Of a DNA stretch of 64,000 bases, positions 41,318-52,124 are shown piece by piece. Position 1 is the stretch's first letter. Each line of letters begins with the position of its first letter. The DNA is from Acidimangrovimonas sediminis (GTDB lineage Bacteria; Pseudomonadota; Alphaproteobacteria; Rhodobacterales; Rhodobacteraceae): positions 62,001-126,000 of the forward strand of contig NZ_PHSN01000007.1 in NCBI RefSeq assembly GCF_002871005.1. Reading direction: 5' to 3'. The position numbers and the translations under genes were made by a program. The notes beneath the pieces were generated by a model. That model saw nothing but the letters and a program-made list of their open reading frames with translations, searched no databases and was not told the origin of the DNA.

Positions 41318-42964
41318 ATGACCGAGACCACCCGCGAAGCGATGGAATATGATGTCGTGATCGTCGGCGCAGGCCCCGCGGGCCTCTCCGCCGCGATCCG
41401 GCTCAAGCAGCTCGACGAGGGTCTGAACGTCGTCGTCCTCGAAAAGGGCTCCGAGGTGGGGGCGCATATCCTGTCGGGCGCCGTGCTCGACCCGGTCGGC
41501 CTGAACCGCCTTATCCCGGACTGGAAGGAAAAGGGCGCCCCCCTCAACACCCCCGTGACTGAGGACCGGTTCTTCGTGCTGGGCGAGGGCGGGCAGATGA
41601 AGATCCCGAACGGGCCGATGCCGCCGCTGATGTCGAACCACGGAAATTACATCGTCTCGATGGGCAATGTCTGCCGCTGGATGGCCGAACAGGCCGAGGA
41701 GATGGGGGTGGAGATCTTCCCGGGCATGTCGTGTTCCGAGCTGGTCTATGACGAGAAGGGCGGCGTGAAGGGCGTGGTCGCGGGCGAGTTCGGCAAGAAC
41801 CCCGACGGCACCGAGGGCCCGGGATACGAGCCGGGGGTGGAACTGCACGGCAAGTATGTCTTCCTTGCCGAGGGGGTGCGCGGGTCGCTGTCGAAAGAGG
41901 TGATCGCCAAGTACGACCTGTCGAAAGGCCATTGTCCGCAGAAGTTCGGCCTCGGCATGAAGGAGATCTGGGAGATCGACCCGGCCAAGCACAAGGCGGG
42001 TTCGGTGACCCACACGATGGGCTGGCCGCTGAACTCGAACGCGGGCGGCGGGTCCTTCGTCTATCACCTTGAGAACAATCAGGTCTACGTGGGCTTCGTG
42101 GTTCACCTGAACTACAAGAACCCCTACCTCTACCCCTACATGGAATTCCAGCGCTTCAAGCATCACCCGATGGTGGCCGAGCTTCTGAAGGGCGGCAAGC
42201 GCGTGGCCTATGGCGCGCGGGCGATTTCCGAGGGCGGCCTGCAATCGCTGCCCAAGATGGTGGCGCCGGGCGTGGCGCTTCTGGGATGTTCGGCGGGCAT
42301 GGTCAACGTGCCGCGGATCAAGGGCAACCATAACGCTATGCTTTCGGGCATCGCCGCGGCCGAGGCCGCCCATGCCGCGATCGAGGCGGGCCGGGCGAGC
42401 GATGAGCTGACCGCCTATGAAAAGGATGTGCGCGAGGGCGACATCGGCGAGGATCTGAAGAAGGTCCGCAACGTGAAGCCGATGTGGTCGAAATGGGGCC
42501 TCTGGCCCAGCCTCGCGCTTGGCGGGCTCGACATGTGGACCAACACGCTGGGCTTCTCGCTCTTCGGTACGCTCCGTCATGGCAAGTCCGATGCCGCCGC
42601 GACCGGCGAGGCGAAGGATTTCCAGCCGATCGACTATCCGAAACCCGATGGCGTGCTCAGCTTCGACCGGCTGACCAACGTGAGCTTTTCCTTCACCAAC
42701 CACGAGGAAAGCCAGCCCTGCCACCTGAAGCTCAAGGATCCGTCGGTTCCGATCGGGGTCAACCTGCCGAAATATGCCGAACCTGCGCAGCGCTACTGCC
42801 CGGCAGGGGTGTACGAGGTCGTGGGCGAGGGCGCCGAGGCGAAGTTCCAGATCAACTTCCAGAACTGCGTGCACTGCAAGACCTGCGACATCAAGGACCC
42901 GAGCCAGAACATCAACTGGACCACGCCCCAGGGCGGCGACGGGCCGAACTACCCCAACATGTAA
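41318..42964 (+). CDS. Electron transfer flavoprotein-ubiquinone oxidoreductase
   Basis: ETF-QO (548 residues) passes electrons from ETF, reduced by acyl-CoA and amine dehydrogenases, to ubiquinone at the inner membrane. The FAD motif is VIVGAGPAGLSAAIRL. VGFVVHLNYKNPYLYPYMEFQ and GCSAGMVNVPRIKGNHNAM are family hallmarks. The single 4Fe-4S cluster sits in RYCPAGVYE ... NCVHCKTCDIKDPSQNI at the C-terminus. Two ATGs stand in tandem (41315 and 41318); the second is better spaced from AGGAGG. The ETF genes themselves are not in this window. Confidence 0.96.
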   Translation: MTETTREAMEYDVVIVGAGPAGLSAAIRLKQLDEGLNVVVLEKGSEVGAHILSGAVLDPVGLNRLIPDWKEKGAPLNTPVTEDRFFVLGEGGQMKIPNGPMPPLMSNHGNYIVSMGNVCRWMAEQAEEMGVEIFPGMSCSELVYDEKGGVKGVVAGEFGKNPDGTEGPGYEPGVELHGKYVFLAEGVRGSLSKEVIAKYDLSKGHCPQKFGLGMKEIWEIDPAKHKAGSVTHTMGWPLNSNAGGGSFVYHLENNQVYVGFVVHLNYKNPYLYPYMEFQRFKHHPMVAELLKGGKRVAYGARAISEGGLQSLPKMVAPGVALLGCSAGMVNVPRIKGNHNAMLSGIAAAEAAHAAIEAGRASDELTAYEKDVREGDIGEDLKKVRNVKPMWSKWGLWPSLALGGLDMWTNTLGFSLFGTLRHGKSDAAATGEAKDFQPIDYPKPDGVLSFDRLTNVSFSFTNHEESQPCHLKLKDPSVPIGVNLPKYAEPAQRYCPAGVYEVVGEGAEAKFQINFQNCVHCKTCDIKDPSQNINWTTPQGGDGPNYPNM

Positions 42965-43257
42965 GGCAGATGTCCTGCGCGGCCGCGGTCGTGCGGGGCA
43001 CATCGGCGCCGCTGCCAGATGGCGGCGGGTCGTGACGGAAAAGGGGAAAGTGGGACTGGTGCACGGCCTGCGCCGGGGGCCGCACCGTTCCCGGTCTGCC
43101 TGCCGCCGCACCAATCCCGTCAGCTAACGCGCAAAGCAGTGATCGGTTCCGCGGGATTTCGCGAAAAGATCGGATTGCGCGGGCCTGCTCATTGCCTCCG
43201 GCGGGGCGGGCCATTAGCTTTGGGGAAGCGATTTAGCCCGTGAAAGGACCCGATCTG

Positions 43258-45060
43258 ATGCGTGCCCTCCGCCTTGGCCTCGTCTCCGCCTTTGCCGCCG
43301 GCCTCGTCGCCCTGCCGCTGCCGCTTGTCGCCGCGACCCAGGGCGAGGCCGCCGCCAAGCAAGTTCCGGCGAAGGCGGCGCAGGACGATGCGCTGACGCT
43401 GCTGCCCGCGGGCACGGCCGGCGCCTACCTTGCCGCGCGCCAGGCCAGCCACGACAGCGATTACGCCGCCGCGGCGCGCTATACCGGCCAGCTTCTGGCG
43501 CTGGACAACACCCAGCCGGCGATCATGGAGACGGCGATCCAGTCCGACGTGCTGCTCGGCAATTTCGGGGCCGCCGTCCCGATCGCCCGGGACATGCAGA
43601 AGCGCCACATCCGCAGCCAGGTCGCGCTTCTCGTGTTGCTGGGCGATCAGCTGGACAAGGGCCAATACGACGCGGTCCTGGCCGAGCTGGACAAGGGGTC
43701 GGGCGTGGGGTCGCTGGTCGACGGTCTGGTCTCCGCCTGGTCCGATCTCGGCGCCGGCAAGATGAGCGAGGCCACCGCCGCCTTCGACAAGGTGATCAAG
43801 GCGCCGGCAATGCAGGGGTTCGGCCTGTATCACAAGGCGCTGGCGCTGGCGTCGGTCGGCGATTTCGAGGGCGCCGAGAAGATCCTAGGCGGCAAGGGCC
43901 CCGAGGGCATGCAACTGACCCGCCGCGGCCTGATCGCCGAGGCGCAGATCCTCAGCCAGCTGGAACGCGGCAAGCAGGCGCTGCAGCTTCTCGACGCGAA
44001 CTTCCCGCAGGGCAGCGACCCGGGCATCGACGCGATGCGCGAAAAGCTCAAGGCCGGCGAGACGCTGCCGTTCACGGTGGTGCGCAATGCCCGCGACGGG
44101 CTGGCCGAAGTGTTCTTTACCGTGGCCACCGCGCTGCAGGGGCAGGCGTCGGACAGCTACACGCTGATGTTCTCGCGCATTGCGCTGCATCTGCGGCCGC
44201 ACCTGACCGGGGCCGCGCTGCTGACCGCGCAGCTTCTGAACAAGGAAGGGCAATACGACCTCGCGCTTGACGTCTACGGGTCGGTGCCCAAGGACGACCC
44301 GTCCTATTTCGTGGCCGAGATGGGCCGGGCCGACACCCTCTACGACCAGGGGCGGGCGGCGGAGGCGACCGATATCCTCGGCCGTCTGTCCAAGGTCTAT
44401 CCGCAGGTCCTCGAGGTGCAGGCCGGCTATGCCGACATGCTGCGCCAGCAGGAGCGCTGGGGCGAGGCGGTCAAGGCCTACGACAAGGCGGTCGACCTGA
44501 TCGGCGTGAAGCGCGAGGCCGGGGACTGGGTGGTCTTCTACATGCGCGGCATGTCCGAGGAACGCGCGGGAGACTGGTCCCGGGCCGAGCCCGACCTGCG
44601 CGAGGCGCTCAAGCTCAATCCGGATCAGCCCGAGGTGCTGAACTACCTCGGCTATGCGCTGGTCGACCGGGGCGAGAAGCTGGACGAGGCGCTCGACCTG
44701 ATCAAGAAGGCGGTGTCGGAGCGGCCGAACGACGGCTTCATCCGCGACAGCCTGGCCTGGGCCTATTACCGCATGGGCGACGTGCAAAAGGCCCTGCCGG
44801 TGATGGAGAAGGCGTCGGAGATGGAGCCGGTGGACCCGGTGGTCACGGATCACCTGGGCGATGTCTACTGGGCGGTGGGCCGCAAGCTGGAAGCGCAGTT
44901 CCAGTGGCGCCGCGCGCTGTCCTACGGGCCCGACGATCAGCTGGCCGCGCGGCTGCGCGAGAAGCTGTCGAAGGGGCTGGACGCGGTGCTGAAGGAGGAG
45001 GGCAAGATGCCGGAAGAGCCGGCCAAGGCCTCCAACCCCGTGACGACCAATGGCGGCTGA
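43258..45060 (+). CDS. Exported TPR-repeat protein upstream of ispE
   Basis: This 600-residue protein has an N-terminal signal-like helix ([23 protein letters not shown]), followed by many helical tetratricopeptide repeats. The clearest are near the C-terminus ([60 protein letters not shown]). TPR arrays bind partner proteins; it is probably periplasmic or outer-membrane associated. I prefer the ATG at 43258 (AAAGGA upstream) to the GTG at 43240. It precedes ispE by 2 bp, so the two are translationally coupled. The function is not established. Confidence 0.85.
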   Translation: MRALRLGLVSAFAAGLVALPLPLVAATQGEAAAKQVPAKAAQDDALTLLPAGTAGAYLAARQASHDSDYAAAARYTGQLLALDNTQPAIMETAIQSDVLLGNFGAAVPIARDMQKRHIRSQVALLVLLGDQLDKGQYDAVLAELDKGSGVGSLVDGLVSAWSDLGAGKMSEATAAFDKVIKAPAMQGFGLYHKALALASVGDFEGAEKILGGKGPEGMQLTRRGLIAEAQILSQLERGKQALQLLDANFPQGSDPGIDAMREKLKAGETLPFTVVRNARDGLAEVFFTVATALQGQASDSYTLMFSRIALHLRPHLTGAALLTAQLLNKEGQYDLALDVYGSVPKDDPSYFVAEMGRADTLYDQGRAAEATDILGRLSKVYPQVLEVQAGYADMLRQQERWGEAVKAYDKAVDLIGVKREAGDWVVFYMRGMSEERAGDWSRAEPDLREALKLNPDQPEVLNYLGYALVDRGEKLDEALDLIKKAVSERPNDGFIRDSLAWAYYRMGDVQKALPVMEKASEMEPVDPVVTDHLGDVYWAVGRKLEAQFQWRRALSYGPDDQLAARLREKLSKGLDAVLKEEGKMPEEPAKASNPVTTNGG

Positions 45061-45062
45061 CC

Positions 45063-45953
45063 ATGCCGGCTGAGGCCTTCGCCCCGGCCAAGGTCAACCT
45101 TACGCTGCATGTCACCGGCCGCCGGGCCGACGGCTATCATCTGCTCGACAGCTTGGTGGTGTTCGCGGATGTAGGTGACCGGGTGAGTGCTGCCCCCGGT
45201 GCGGGGCTGACGCTGCGCGTGACCGGCCCGCGTGCGGAGGGGGTGCCGGTGGGTGGCGACAACCTCGTCCTGCGCGCCGCGCAGCTCCTCGGGGCTGACG
45301 GCGTGGCCCTGACCCTCGACAAGCATCTGCCCGCGGCGGCGGGGATCGGCGGCGGGTCCTCGGACGCGGCGGCGGGCCTGCGGGCGTTGTCGGCGCTCAC
45401 GGGCCGGGAAATGCCCGGGGCGGAGGCGCTGATGCGGCTGGGGGCCGACGTGCCGGTCTGCGTGGCGGCGGAAGCGTCGCGGATGCAGGGCCTTGGCGAA
45501 CGGCTGAGCCCGGTGGCGGGGGTGCCGCCGGTGTGGATGGTGCTGGCCAATCCCGGCGTCGCGGTATCGACCCCGGCGGTGTTTCGCGCGCTTGCCAGCC
45601 CCGACAACCCGCCGATGCCCGAAACCCTGCCGGCCTGGCCTGACGCGGCGGCGCTGGCCGGCTGGCTGTCGATGCAGCGCAACGATCTCGAGGCGCCGGC
45701 GATGGCGCTTTGCCCCGAGGTGGAGCAGGTGCTTCGCGCGCTGTCGGCGCTGCCCGGCTGCCTGCTGGCGCGGATGTCGGGGTCGGGCGCCACCTGCTTC
45801 GGCCTCTTCGCCAGTGCCGGCGGGGCGGCGCAGGGGGCGGCGGCGCTGTCGATGTATCAGCCGGGCTGGTGGATCGCCGATGCGGGCCTGTGGCAGGACG
45901 CCAGAAACGGCCGGAGGGTCAGCCCTTCAGACCCGGATCGTCCGAGACCCTGA
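45063..45953 (+). CDS. ispE: 4-diphosphocytidyl-2-C-methyl-D-erythritol kinase
   Basis: IspE (296 residues) phosphorylates CDP-ME in the MEP pathway of isoprenoid synthesis. Family segments are [22 protein letters not shown] near the N-terminus, the GHMP ATP loop [20 protein letters not shown], and the C-terminal glycine motif [15 protein letters not shown]. The gene starts 2 bp after the TPR gene's stop. Its last 35 bp overlap the 3' end of the convergent acetyltransferase gene. Confidence 0.95.
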   Translation: MPAEAFAPAKVNLTLHVTGRRADGYHLLDSLVVFADVGDRVSAAPGAGLTLRVTGPRAEGVPVGGDNLVLRAAQLLGADGVALTLDKHLPAAAGIGGGSSDAAAGLRALSALTGREMPGAEALMRLGADVPVCVAAEASRMQGLGERLSPVAGVPPVWMVLANPGVAVSTPAVFRALASPDNPPMPETLPAWPDAAALAGWLSMQRNDLEAPAMALCPEVEQVLRALSALPGCLLARMSGSGATCFGLFASAGGAAQGAAALSMYQPGWWIADAGLWQDARNGRRVSPSDPDRPRP

Positions 45954-46638
45954 CAAGGCGGGTGAGGTCCGACAGACGCTCGATCTGGCCGCCCGCGTCG
46001 GTGAAGTTGCCGGGCGCAAGCCAGGCCTGATACGCGGCCTTGAGCGGCGGCCAGTCGGCGTCGATCGCGGCGAACCAGGCGGTGTCGCGGTTGCGGCCCT
46101 TGTAGATCGTGGCCTGCCGGAAGGTGCCCTCGTAGCTGAAGCCCAGCCGCTGCGCCGCGCGCCGCGACGGCAGGTTCAGCGCGTCGCATTTCCATTCGTA
46201 GCGCCGGTAGCCCGCCTCGAAGGCCCATTGCATCATCAGGTACATCGCCTCGGTCGCGGCGGGGGTGCGCTGCAGCTCGGGGGAAAGGTTGATGTGCCCC
46301 ACCTCGATCGTGCCCACGGAGGGGGTGATGCGCAGGTAGCTGGCGACACCGCCGAGGTGCCCGGTGGCGCGGTCGCGGATCGCATAGAAGAATGGGTCGG
46401 TGCTGCCCTCCATCTCGCGCGCCCAGCGGTGATAGGCGGCCGCCGCGCCGAACGGGCCGTAGGGCAGGTAGTTCCAGATCGCGTCGGAGGCGGAGTTCGC
46501 GCGGTGAAGGTCGGCCGCGTGGCGATCGGCATCGAGTCGTTCGAGCCGGGCGAACCGGCCCTCAAGCACCTCGGCATCGGGCGCACGCGGCGGGGTCCAG
46601 TCGGGAAGCGGTCGGCCGAATTTCGGGGTCTGCGCCAT
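45919..46638 (-). CDS. GNAT-family N-acetyltransferase (RimJ/RimL type)
   Basis: This 239-residue protein has the acetyl-CoA-binding GNAT fold of the RimJ/RimL group: [64 protein letters not shown] and [23 protein letters not shown]. It acetylates an amino group of a protein or small molecule; the target is unknown. The ATG at 46638 fits the conserved start [14 protein letters not shown], though the ribosome site is weak. It overlaps ispE tail-to-tail by 35 bp. Confidence 0.88.
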   Translation of the reverse strand: MAQTPKFGRPLPDWTPPRAPDAEVLEGRFARLERLDADRHAADLHRANSASDAIWNYLPYGPFGAAAAYHRWAREMEGSTDPFFYAIRDRATGHLGGVASYLRITPSVGTIEVGHINLSPELQRTPAATEAMYLMMQWAFEAGYRRYEWKCDALNLPSRRAAQRLGFSYEGTFRQATIYKGRNRDTAWFAAIDADWPPLKAAYQAWLAPGNFTDAGGQIERLSDLTRLVRVSDDPGLKG

Positions 46639-46765
46639 GGGATGCTCGCTCTGCAGTGGGGCGAAGGGATCCTGACGGGGTAGCGCAGGCCCCGGGGTCA
46701 GGCAATCCCCCGCCGTGCGGCCCGGCCGGGGATGCCGCGGGGGCGGCGACGGTCGGCGGGCCGCG

Positions 46766-47557
46766 TCAACGGCAGTCGCCCGAGGCGCGCAGCACGTCCG
46801 ACAGGCGCCGCACACCGTCGCCGGTATCGGCGGTACAGTCGCCGATCCGCCCGGCGGAGGTCTCGTGCCAGTTGCAGGTCATCGTGCCGCGGCTCTGCAT
46901 GAAGCTGTGGGCCGTGGCGCTGGCGCGGCGGCCTGCGTCGCTGTCGGGGGAGGGGCAGGTCAGGCCGGCGATGCGAAAGCTTGCGTCACCGATACGCAGG
47001 GTGTCGCCCGACAGGGCCTGGGTGCCGTCGGTGGCGGTGCCGGTCGCCACGCTGGGGGCCGCGGAAGGCGCGGTGCGTGCCGTCTTGTCCGCCGCCGCCT
47101 TGTCGAACGTCGTCTTGTCGGCGCCCGGGTCACTGGCGGCGACGGAGGCGTTGTCCGTGCCCTTGTCCGCCGCGGTCTTTCCTGCCGTGCTCGCACCGGG
47201 GGTGGGCGCAGGGGCGCTTGCGGCAGCCTTTCCGTCAGCCGCTTGCGGGGCGGTGGTGTCTGCCGCGGAGCCGGTCTCGGACGGCTTCGGCGTGTCCGTT
47301 CCGCCCTTCGGCGTCGTGCCGGCCTCCGGGGCGGTGGCTTGCGTCGCCTCGGCTGAACCGTCGTTTCGGGCCGAAGTGTCCGGGCTGCCTGTCTCGGGGG
47401 CGGGGCTGCCGGAGCTGCTCGTGTCGCTCGACGGCATCAGCGGATCCCCGATCTCGGCAATCCTACGCTCCAACTGCGCGTTGCCGAGCAGGAGCAGCGC
47501 CACCGCCACCGCGGCCAGGATCGCGATCCCCGTCCAGCTTCTGAAGAAATTCACCAT
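46766..47557 (-). CDS. Membrane-anchored protein with low-complexity linker and SNase-like C-terminal domain
   Basis: This 263-residue protein has three parts: an N-terminal helix (SWTGIAILAAVAVALLLLG), a ~140-residue Ala/Ser/Thr/Asp/Lys/Pro-rich linker (for example DTSSSGSPAPETGSPDTSAR), and an ~80-residue C-terminal domain. That domain (GDTLRIGDASFRIAGLTCPS ... HETSAGRIGDCTADTGDGVR) resembles a staphylococcal-nuclease fold, whose usual text is DGDTLRVxGxRxRLxGIDAPE. The catalytic arginine and acidic residues are not all evident, so it may be non-catalytic. It probably faces the periplasm on a flexible stalk. It is monocistronic. Confidence 0.7.
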   Translation of the reverse strand: MVNFFRSWTGIAILAAVAVALLLLGNAQLERRIAEIGDPLMPSSDTSSSGSPAPETGSPDTSARNDGSAEATQATAPEAGTTPKGGTDTPKPSETGSAADTTAPQAADGKAAASAPAPTPGASTAGKTAADKGTDNASVAASDPGADKTTFDKAAADKTARTAPSAAPSVATGTATDGTQALSGDTLRIGDASFRIAGLTCPSPDSDAGRRASATAHSFMQSRGTMTCNWHETSAGRIGDCTADTGDGVRRLSDVLRASGDCR

Positions 47558-47635
47558 GTCCCCCGTTGCTCTTCATCACGGCGCGATCCTAGGCGAATTC
47601 CGGGGGCGGTGAAAAGCAGGCTGCGCCCTTCGTGA

Positions 47636-48850
47636 TCACAAGAGCATGCGCGGATCGTCGCCCATGTCGAGCCCCGGGAAGATCTTGTCGCTCAGCGTCG
47701 TGCGGTCGATCCCGTACATCCCTCGCATCGCCCAGGCGGCATAGAGCCGCACATCGGCGGTCGGCATCAGGTCGCGCCGCTGGTAGAGCGCTGTCTCGCT
47801 CAGCCCCGGCCAGCGGCCGTAGACCTTGCCGCCGCGGATCGCGCCGCCCGCCATCAGCATCGCGCCGCCGGTGCCGTGGTCGGTGCCGCCGGTGCCGTTC
47901 TCGCGCGCGGTGCGACCGAATTCGGTCATGGCGAGGACGGTGGTGCGCTTCCATTCGGGGCCAAGCCCCTTCTTCAGCGCAAGGATCGCCCGGGCAAGTC
48001 CGGTCAGCTGGGTCCTGAGCACGCCCGACTGGCGGCGGTGCGTGTCCCAGCCGCTGATCGAGAAGGCGGCGATGCGGGTCTTTTCGCGCATCCGGTCGGC
48101 GGCGAAGGCGGCAAGGGCCGAGGCCTGGTCGGCCCGCTGCGCCGCCTGCCGCATCTGGCGCGGATCCATCGGCTTATCGTCGCCCAGCTGGTCGGCCAGG
48201 TCCATCGCCTGGGTGCCGGCCTGCGCGAACAGCGGATCGTCGTGGTAGACCTGTTCCAGCAACAGCCGGCTCTGCTGGCTGAGGATCAGTCGGGTATCGG
48301 GGGCCCAGCTGGAATAGCGCGCCTTGCCGCCAATCACCTTGAGGTCGTCACGGCCCACGGCAAAGGCGGTTTCGGCCTCGATCCCCGGCACCGATTGCAG
48401 CATCCGGTTCAGCCAGCCGTCGCGCACCCTCAGGTCGGGCACGTCGAGGCCGGTCCCGGCCTCTAGGATGTCCTGCCCGTCGAAATGGCTGCGCTTGTTG
48501 CGGTAGGGGGTGGCGACGGCATGGGCAAAGCCAAGCTCCCCCGCCTGCCAGAGCGGCATCAGATCGCCGAGCGCGGGGTTCAGCGCGTAGAAATTGTCAA
48601 GCATCACGGGCGGCTGGTTGCCGTTGAGGTCGGGGGTGCGGAGCGCCGCCCAATCCTTGTCGCCGACGGGCCGGACGACATCGAGCCCGTCCATCGCGCC
48701 GCGCAGGATGATCACGACCAGCCGGTCGTCGCCCGGGGCCGAGGCCAGGGTGACATGGGTCATCAGCGGCCAGGCGGCGGCCGAGCAGCCGATCAGTGCC
48801 GAGGCCTTCAGAAAGGTGCGGCGGGTCGGGGAGGTCGGGAAGTCGGACAT
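47636..48850 (-). CDS. DUF1501 family protein, Tat-exported
   Basis: This 404-residue protein has a twin-arginine signal (RRTFLK at 10-15, SALIGCSAAAWPLM). The DUF1501 family belongs to the alkaline-phosphatase/sulfatase-like fold and occurs paired with DUF1800. Recognisable segments are VVIILRGAMDGLDVVRPVGD, PYRNKRSHFDGQDILEAG, FSISGWDTHRRQ, TVLAMTEFGRTARENGTGGTDHGTGGAML and GGKVYGRWPGL. It lies 21 bp after the DUF1800 gene on the same strand. The biochemical role is unknown. Confidence 0.92.
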   Translation of the reverse strand: MSDFPTSPTRRTFLKASALIGCSAAAWPLMTHVTLASAPGDDRLVVIILRGAMDGLDVVRPVGDKDWAALRTPDLNGNQPPVMLDNFYALNPALGDLMPLWQAGELGFAHAVATPYRNKRSHFDGQDILEAGTGLDVPDLRVRDGWLNRMLQSVPGIEAETAFAVGRDDLKVIGGKARYSSWAPDTRLILSQQSRLLLEQVYHDDPLFAQAGTQAMDLADQLGDDKPMDPRQMRQAAQRADQASALAAFAADRMREKTRIAAFSISGWDTHRRQSGVLRTQLTGLARAILALKKGLGPEWKRTTVLAMTEFGRTARENGTGGTDHGTGGAMLMAGGAIRGGKVYGRWPGLSETALYQRRDLMPTADVRLYAAWAMRGMYGIDRTTLSDKIFPGLDMGDDPRMLL

Positions 48851-48871
48851 GGTGCCCTCGCGCGTCAGGGG

Positions 48872-50467
<1,596 letters not shown>

Positions 50468-50700
50468 ATCGTCATCCTGGCACAGCGGGCCCGCGGGCCC
50501 GGCATGGCCGGCGTCGCGCCGACTCGGGGAATGCTAGCATGGCGCCTGCCCCCCGGAAGTAACGCTTTCTGTGATTTGCGGAAATCCGCGCCTCGCCGGT
50601 CCTAGCGCCGCACATGGGAACAGCGGGACGCGTCAAAGCGTTCCGACAGACCCCGATCGCCCCCGACTGACCCAACACGACTGACTGCAAGGAGGAAACG

Positions 50701-51177
50701 ATGTCCGACATCTATGCCGAGATCAAGGCGGATCACGACCGGCACCGCGCGCTGATGAAGACGATCGCCGGCACCGAAGGCGCGAGCGACGCCCGCCGCG
50801 AGGCTTGGCGCGAGTTCTACTACGACATCAAGTCCCACGCCGCGGCCGAGGAGGAGACCTTCTACTCCAAGCTGATGGAAAAGACCTGGGGCCAGGATGC
50901 CGCGCGCCACTCGGTCGAGGAACACGCCGAGATGGACGACCTGCTGGACGCGCTGAACGAGATGGACATGTCGAGCTCCGGCTGGCTCAACAAGTTCCAC
51001 ACGCTGCAGCACGACTATACCCACCACATGGACGAGGAAGAGGACGAGATCTTCACCCGCGCCCGCAAGGTGATCGACGACAGCCAGGTCGGCGCGTACG
51101 GCGACCGCTTCCGGGCCCGCAAGGCGAAGGAGAAGGACCTCGTCGACGCCAAGCAGAAGGACCACCTCGAGGACTGA
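50701..51177 (+). CDS. Hemerythrin domain-containing protein
   Basis: This 158-residue four-helix-bundle protein has likely diiron ligands: His12 (ADHDRHRALM), His46 and Glu50 (SHAAAEEETFY), His75 region (HSVEEHAEMDD), and the HDYTHHMDEEEDEIF segment (around His104-109 and Glu113). Such proteins bind O2, NO or iron, or protect against nitrosative or oxidative stress. The C-terminus is a charged tail (RARKAKEKDLVDAKQKD). A strong AAGGAGG site precedes the ATG. It is monocistronic with its own terminator. Confidence 0.92.
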   Translation: MSDIYAEIKADHDRHRALMKTIAGTEGASDARREAWREFYYDIKSHAAAEEETFYSKLMEKTWGQDAARHSVEEHAEMDDLLDALNEMDMSSSGWLNKFHTLQHDYTHHMDEEEDEIFTRARKVIDDSQVGAYGDRFRARKAKEKDLVDAKQKDHLED

Positions 51178-51181
51178 GCGC

Positions 51182-51222
51182 CAAATTTCCTGGAAGGAAT
51201 TTGCAGACCTCTTCGAAAAGTT
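51182..51222. repeat. Degraded paired TTCGAA-type palindromes
   Basis: CAAATTTCCTGGAAGGAATTTG (51182-51203 region, a few mismatches from symmetry) is followed by CAGACCTCTTCGAAAAGTTTGG. Both correspond to the two perfect palindromes at 19998-20041, but in the reverse order and with several substitutions. It sits right after the hemerythrin stop and before its terminator. Confidence 0.65.
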
Positions 51223-51223
51223 T

Positions 51224-51254
51224 GGGCCCCGGCGCCGGACGTCGGGGCCCTTTT
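51224..51254 (+). terminator. Rho-independent terminator of the hemerythrin gene
   Basis: An 8-bp GC stem GGGCCCCG / CGGGGCCC with an 11-nt loop is followed directly by TTTT, 46 bp after the stop. Confidence 0.85.
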
Positions 51255-51289
51255 GCGATCTAGGCCGTGTCGATCTGGGCCGTGTCGAT

Positions 51290-52045
51290 CTAGGATGCGG
51301 CGATCTCGCGGAAGAAGTCGCCCACGCGCCGGACGATCAGGTCCTTGTCGTTGTCCAGCGTCGCGACGTGGTAGGAGTGGTGCAGCCGCTGGAGGCGGAT
51401 ATCGTCGGCGCGGATCCGCGTGACGATCTCCATCTCGTTTGCCTGCGGCACGACATGGTCTTCCTCGGCCTGGATCACCAGGGTGGGGCAGGTGATGCGC
51501 GGCAGCATGTTCCACGTCATCAGCATCAGCGCCGCAATCTCGCGCAGACAGATCACCGGGGTGCGATCATAGGCGACCTCGGTCACGCCTTCGGCCTTGA
51601 TGTCCGACCCGATGCCCGGCACGAAATCGGGCCGCGGGTTCAGCGCCATCAGGTCGATGAAGGGATCGGGCATGGGCCCCGCCGCGGCCGAGATCGGGGC
51701 GATGGCGGCGATCGTGTCGCCAAAGCGCGCGGCAAGGTTCAGGGTCAGCGTGCCGCCCATCGAAAGCCCCGTGACGAAGACCCGCCGCTTGCGGGCGGCC
51801 AGTGCCTTCAGCTCCGCCTCGACCGCGCCCAGCCAGTCGAGATAGCCGGTCTCGGCCATCGCCTCGGGTGTCGTGCCATGGCCGGGAAGGGCGGGGCAGA
51901 CCACGGTGAAGCCATAGCGACTGTGCAGTTCCTCGCCGAGGTAGCGCATGCTCTGGGGCGAGCCGGTGAAGCCGTGGATCACCAGCACCCCGGTCTCGTC
52001 CCCCTCGAAGGTGAAGGGTTCGGCGCCTGCCATGTAGTCGGTCAT
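51290..52045 (-). CDS. Alpha/beta hydrolase, carboxylesterase Est30-like
   Basis: This 251-residue serine hydrolase has nucleophile Ser in GLSMGG, Asp in QAEEDHVVPQAN and His in HHSYHVATLDND, with the oxyanion region VLVIHGFTGSPQSM. It resembles small carboxylesterases and monoacylglycerol lipases of the Est30 type, which hydrolyse short or medium acyl esters in the cytoplasm. The ATG at 52045 has GGGAGAGAG upstream; a longer upstream frame overlaps the aspS end and lacks family similarity. It lies 79 bp downstream of aspS on the same strand. Confidence 0.9.
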   Translation of the reverse strand: MTDYMAGAEPFTFEGDETGVLVIHGFTGSPQSMRYLGEELHSRYGFTVVCPALPGHGTTPEAMAETGYLDWLGAVEAELKALAARKRRVFVTGLSMGGTLTLNLAARFGDTIAAIAPISAAAGPMPDPFIDLMALNPRPDFVPGIGSDIKAEGVTEVAYDRTPVICLREIAALMLMTWNMLPRITCPTLVIQAEEDHVVPQANEMEIVTRIRADDIRLQRLHHSYHVATLDNDKDLIVRRVGDFFREIAAS

Positions 52046-52124
52046 CTCTCTCTCCCGTCCTGATGCGACGGGAGAGGAGCTAAGGCCGGGGCAGGGGGCG
52101 TCCAGCCCTCTCGGCCGGAAGCCG

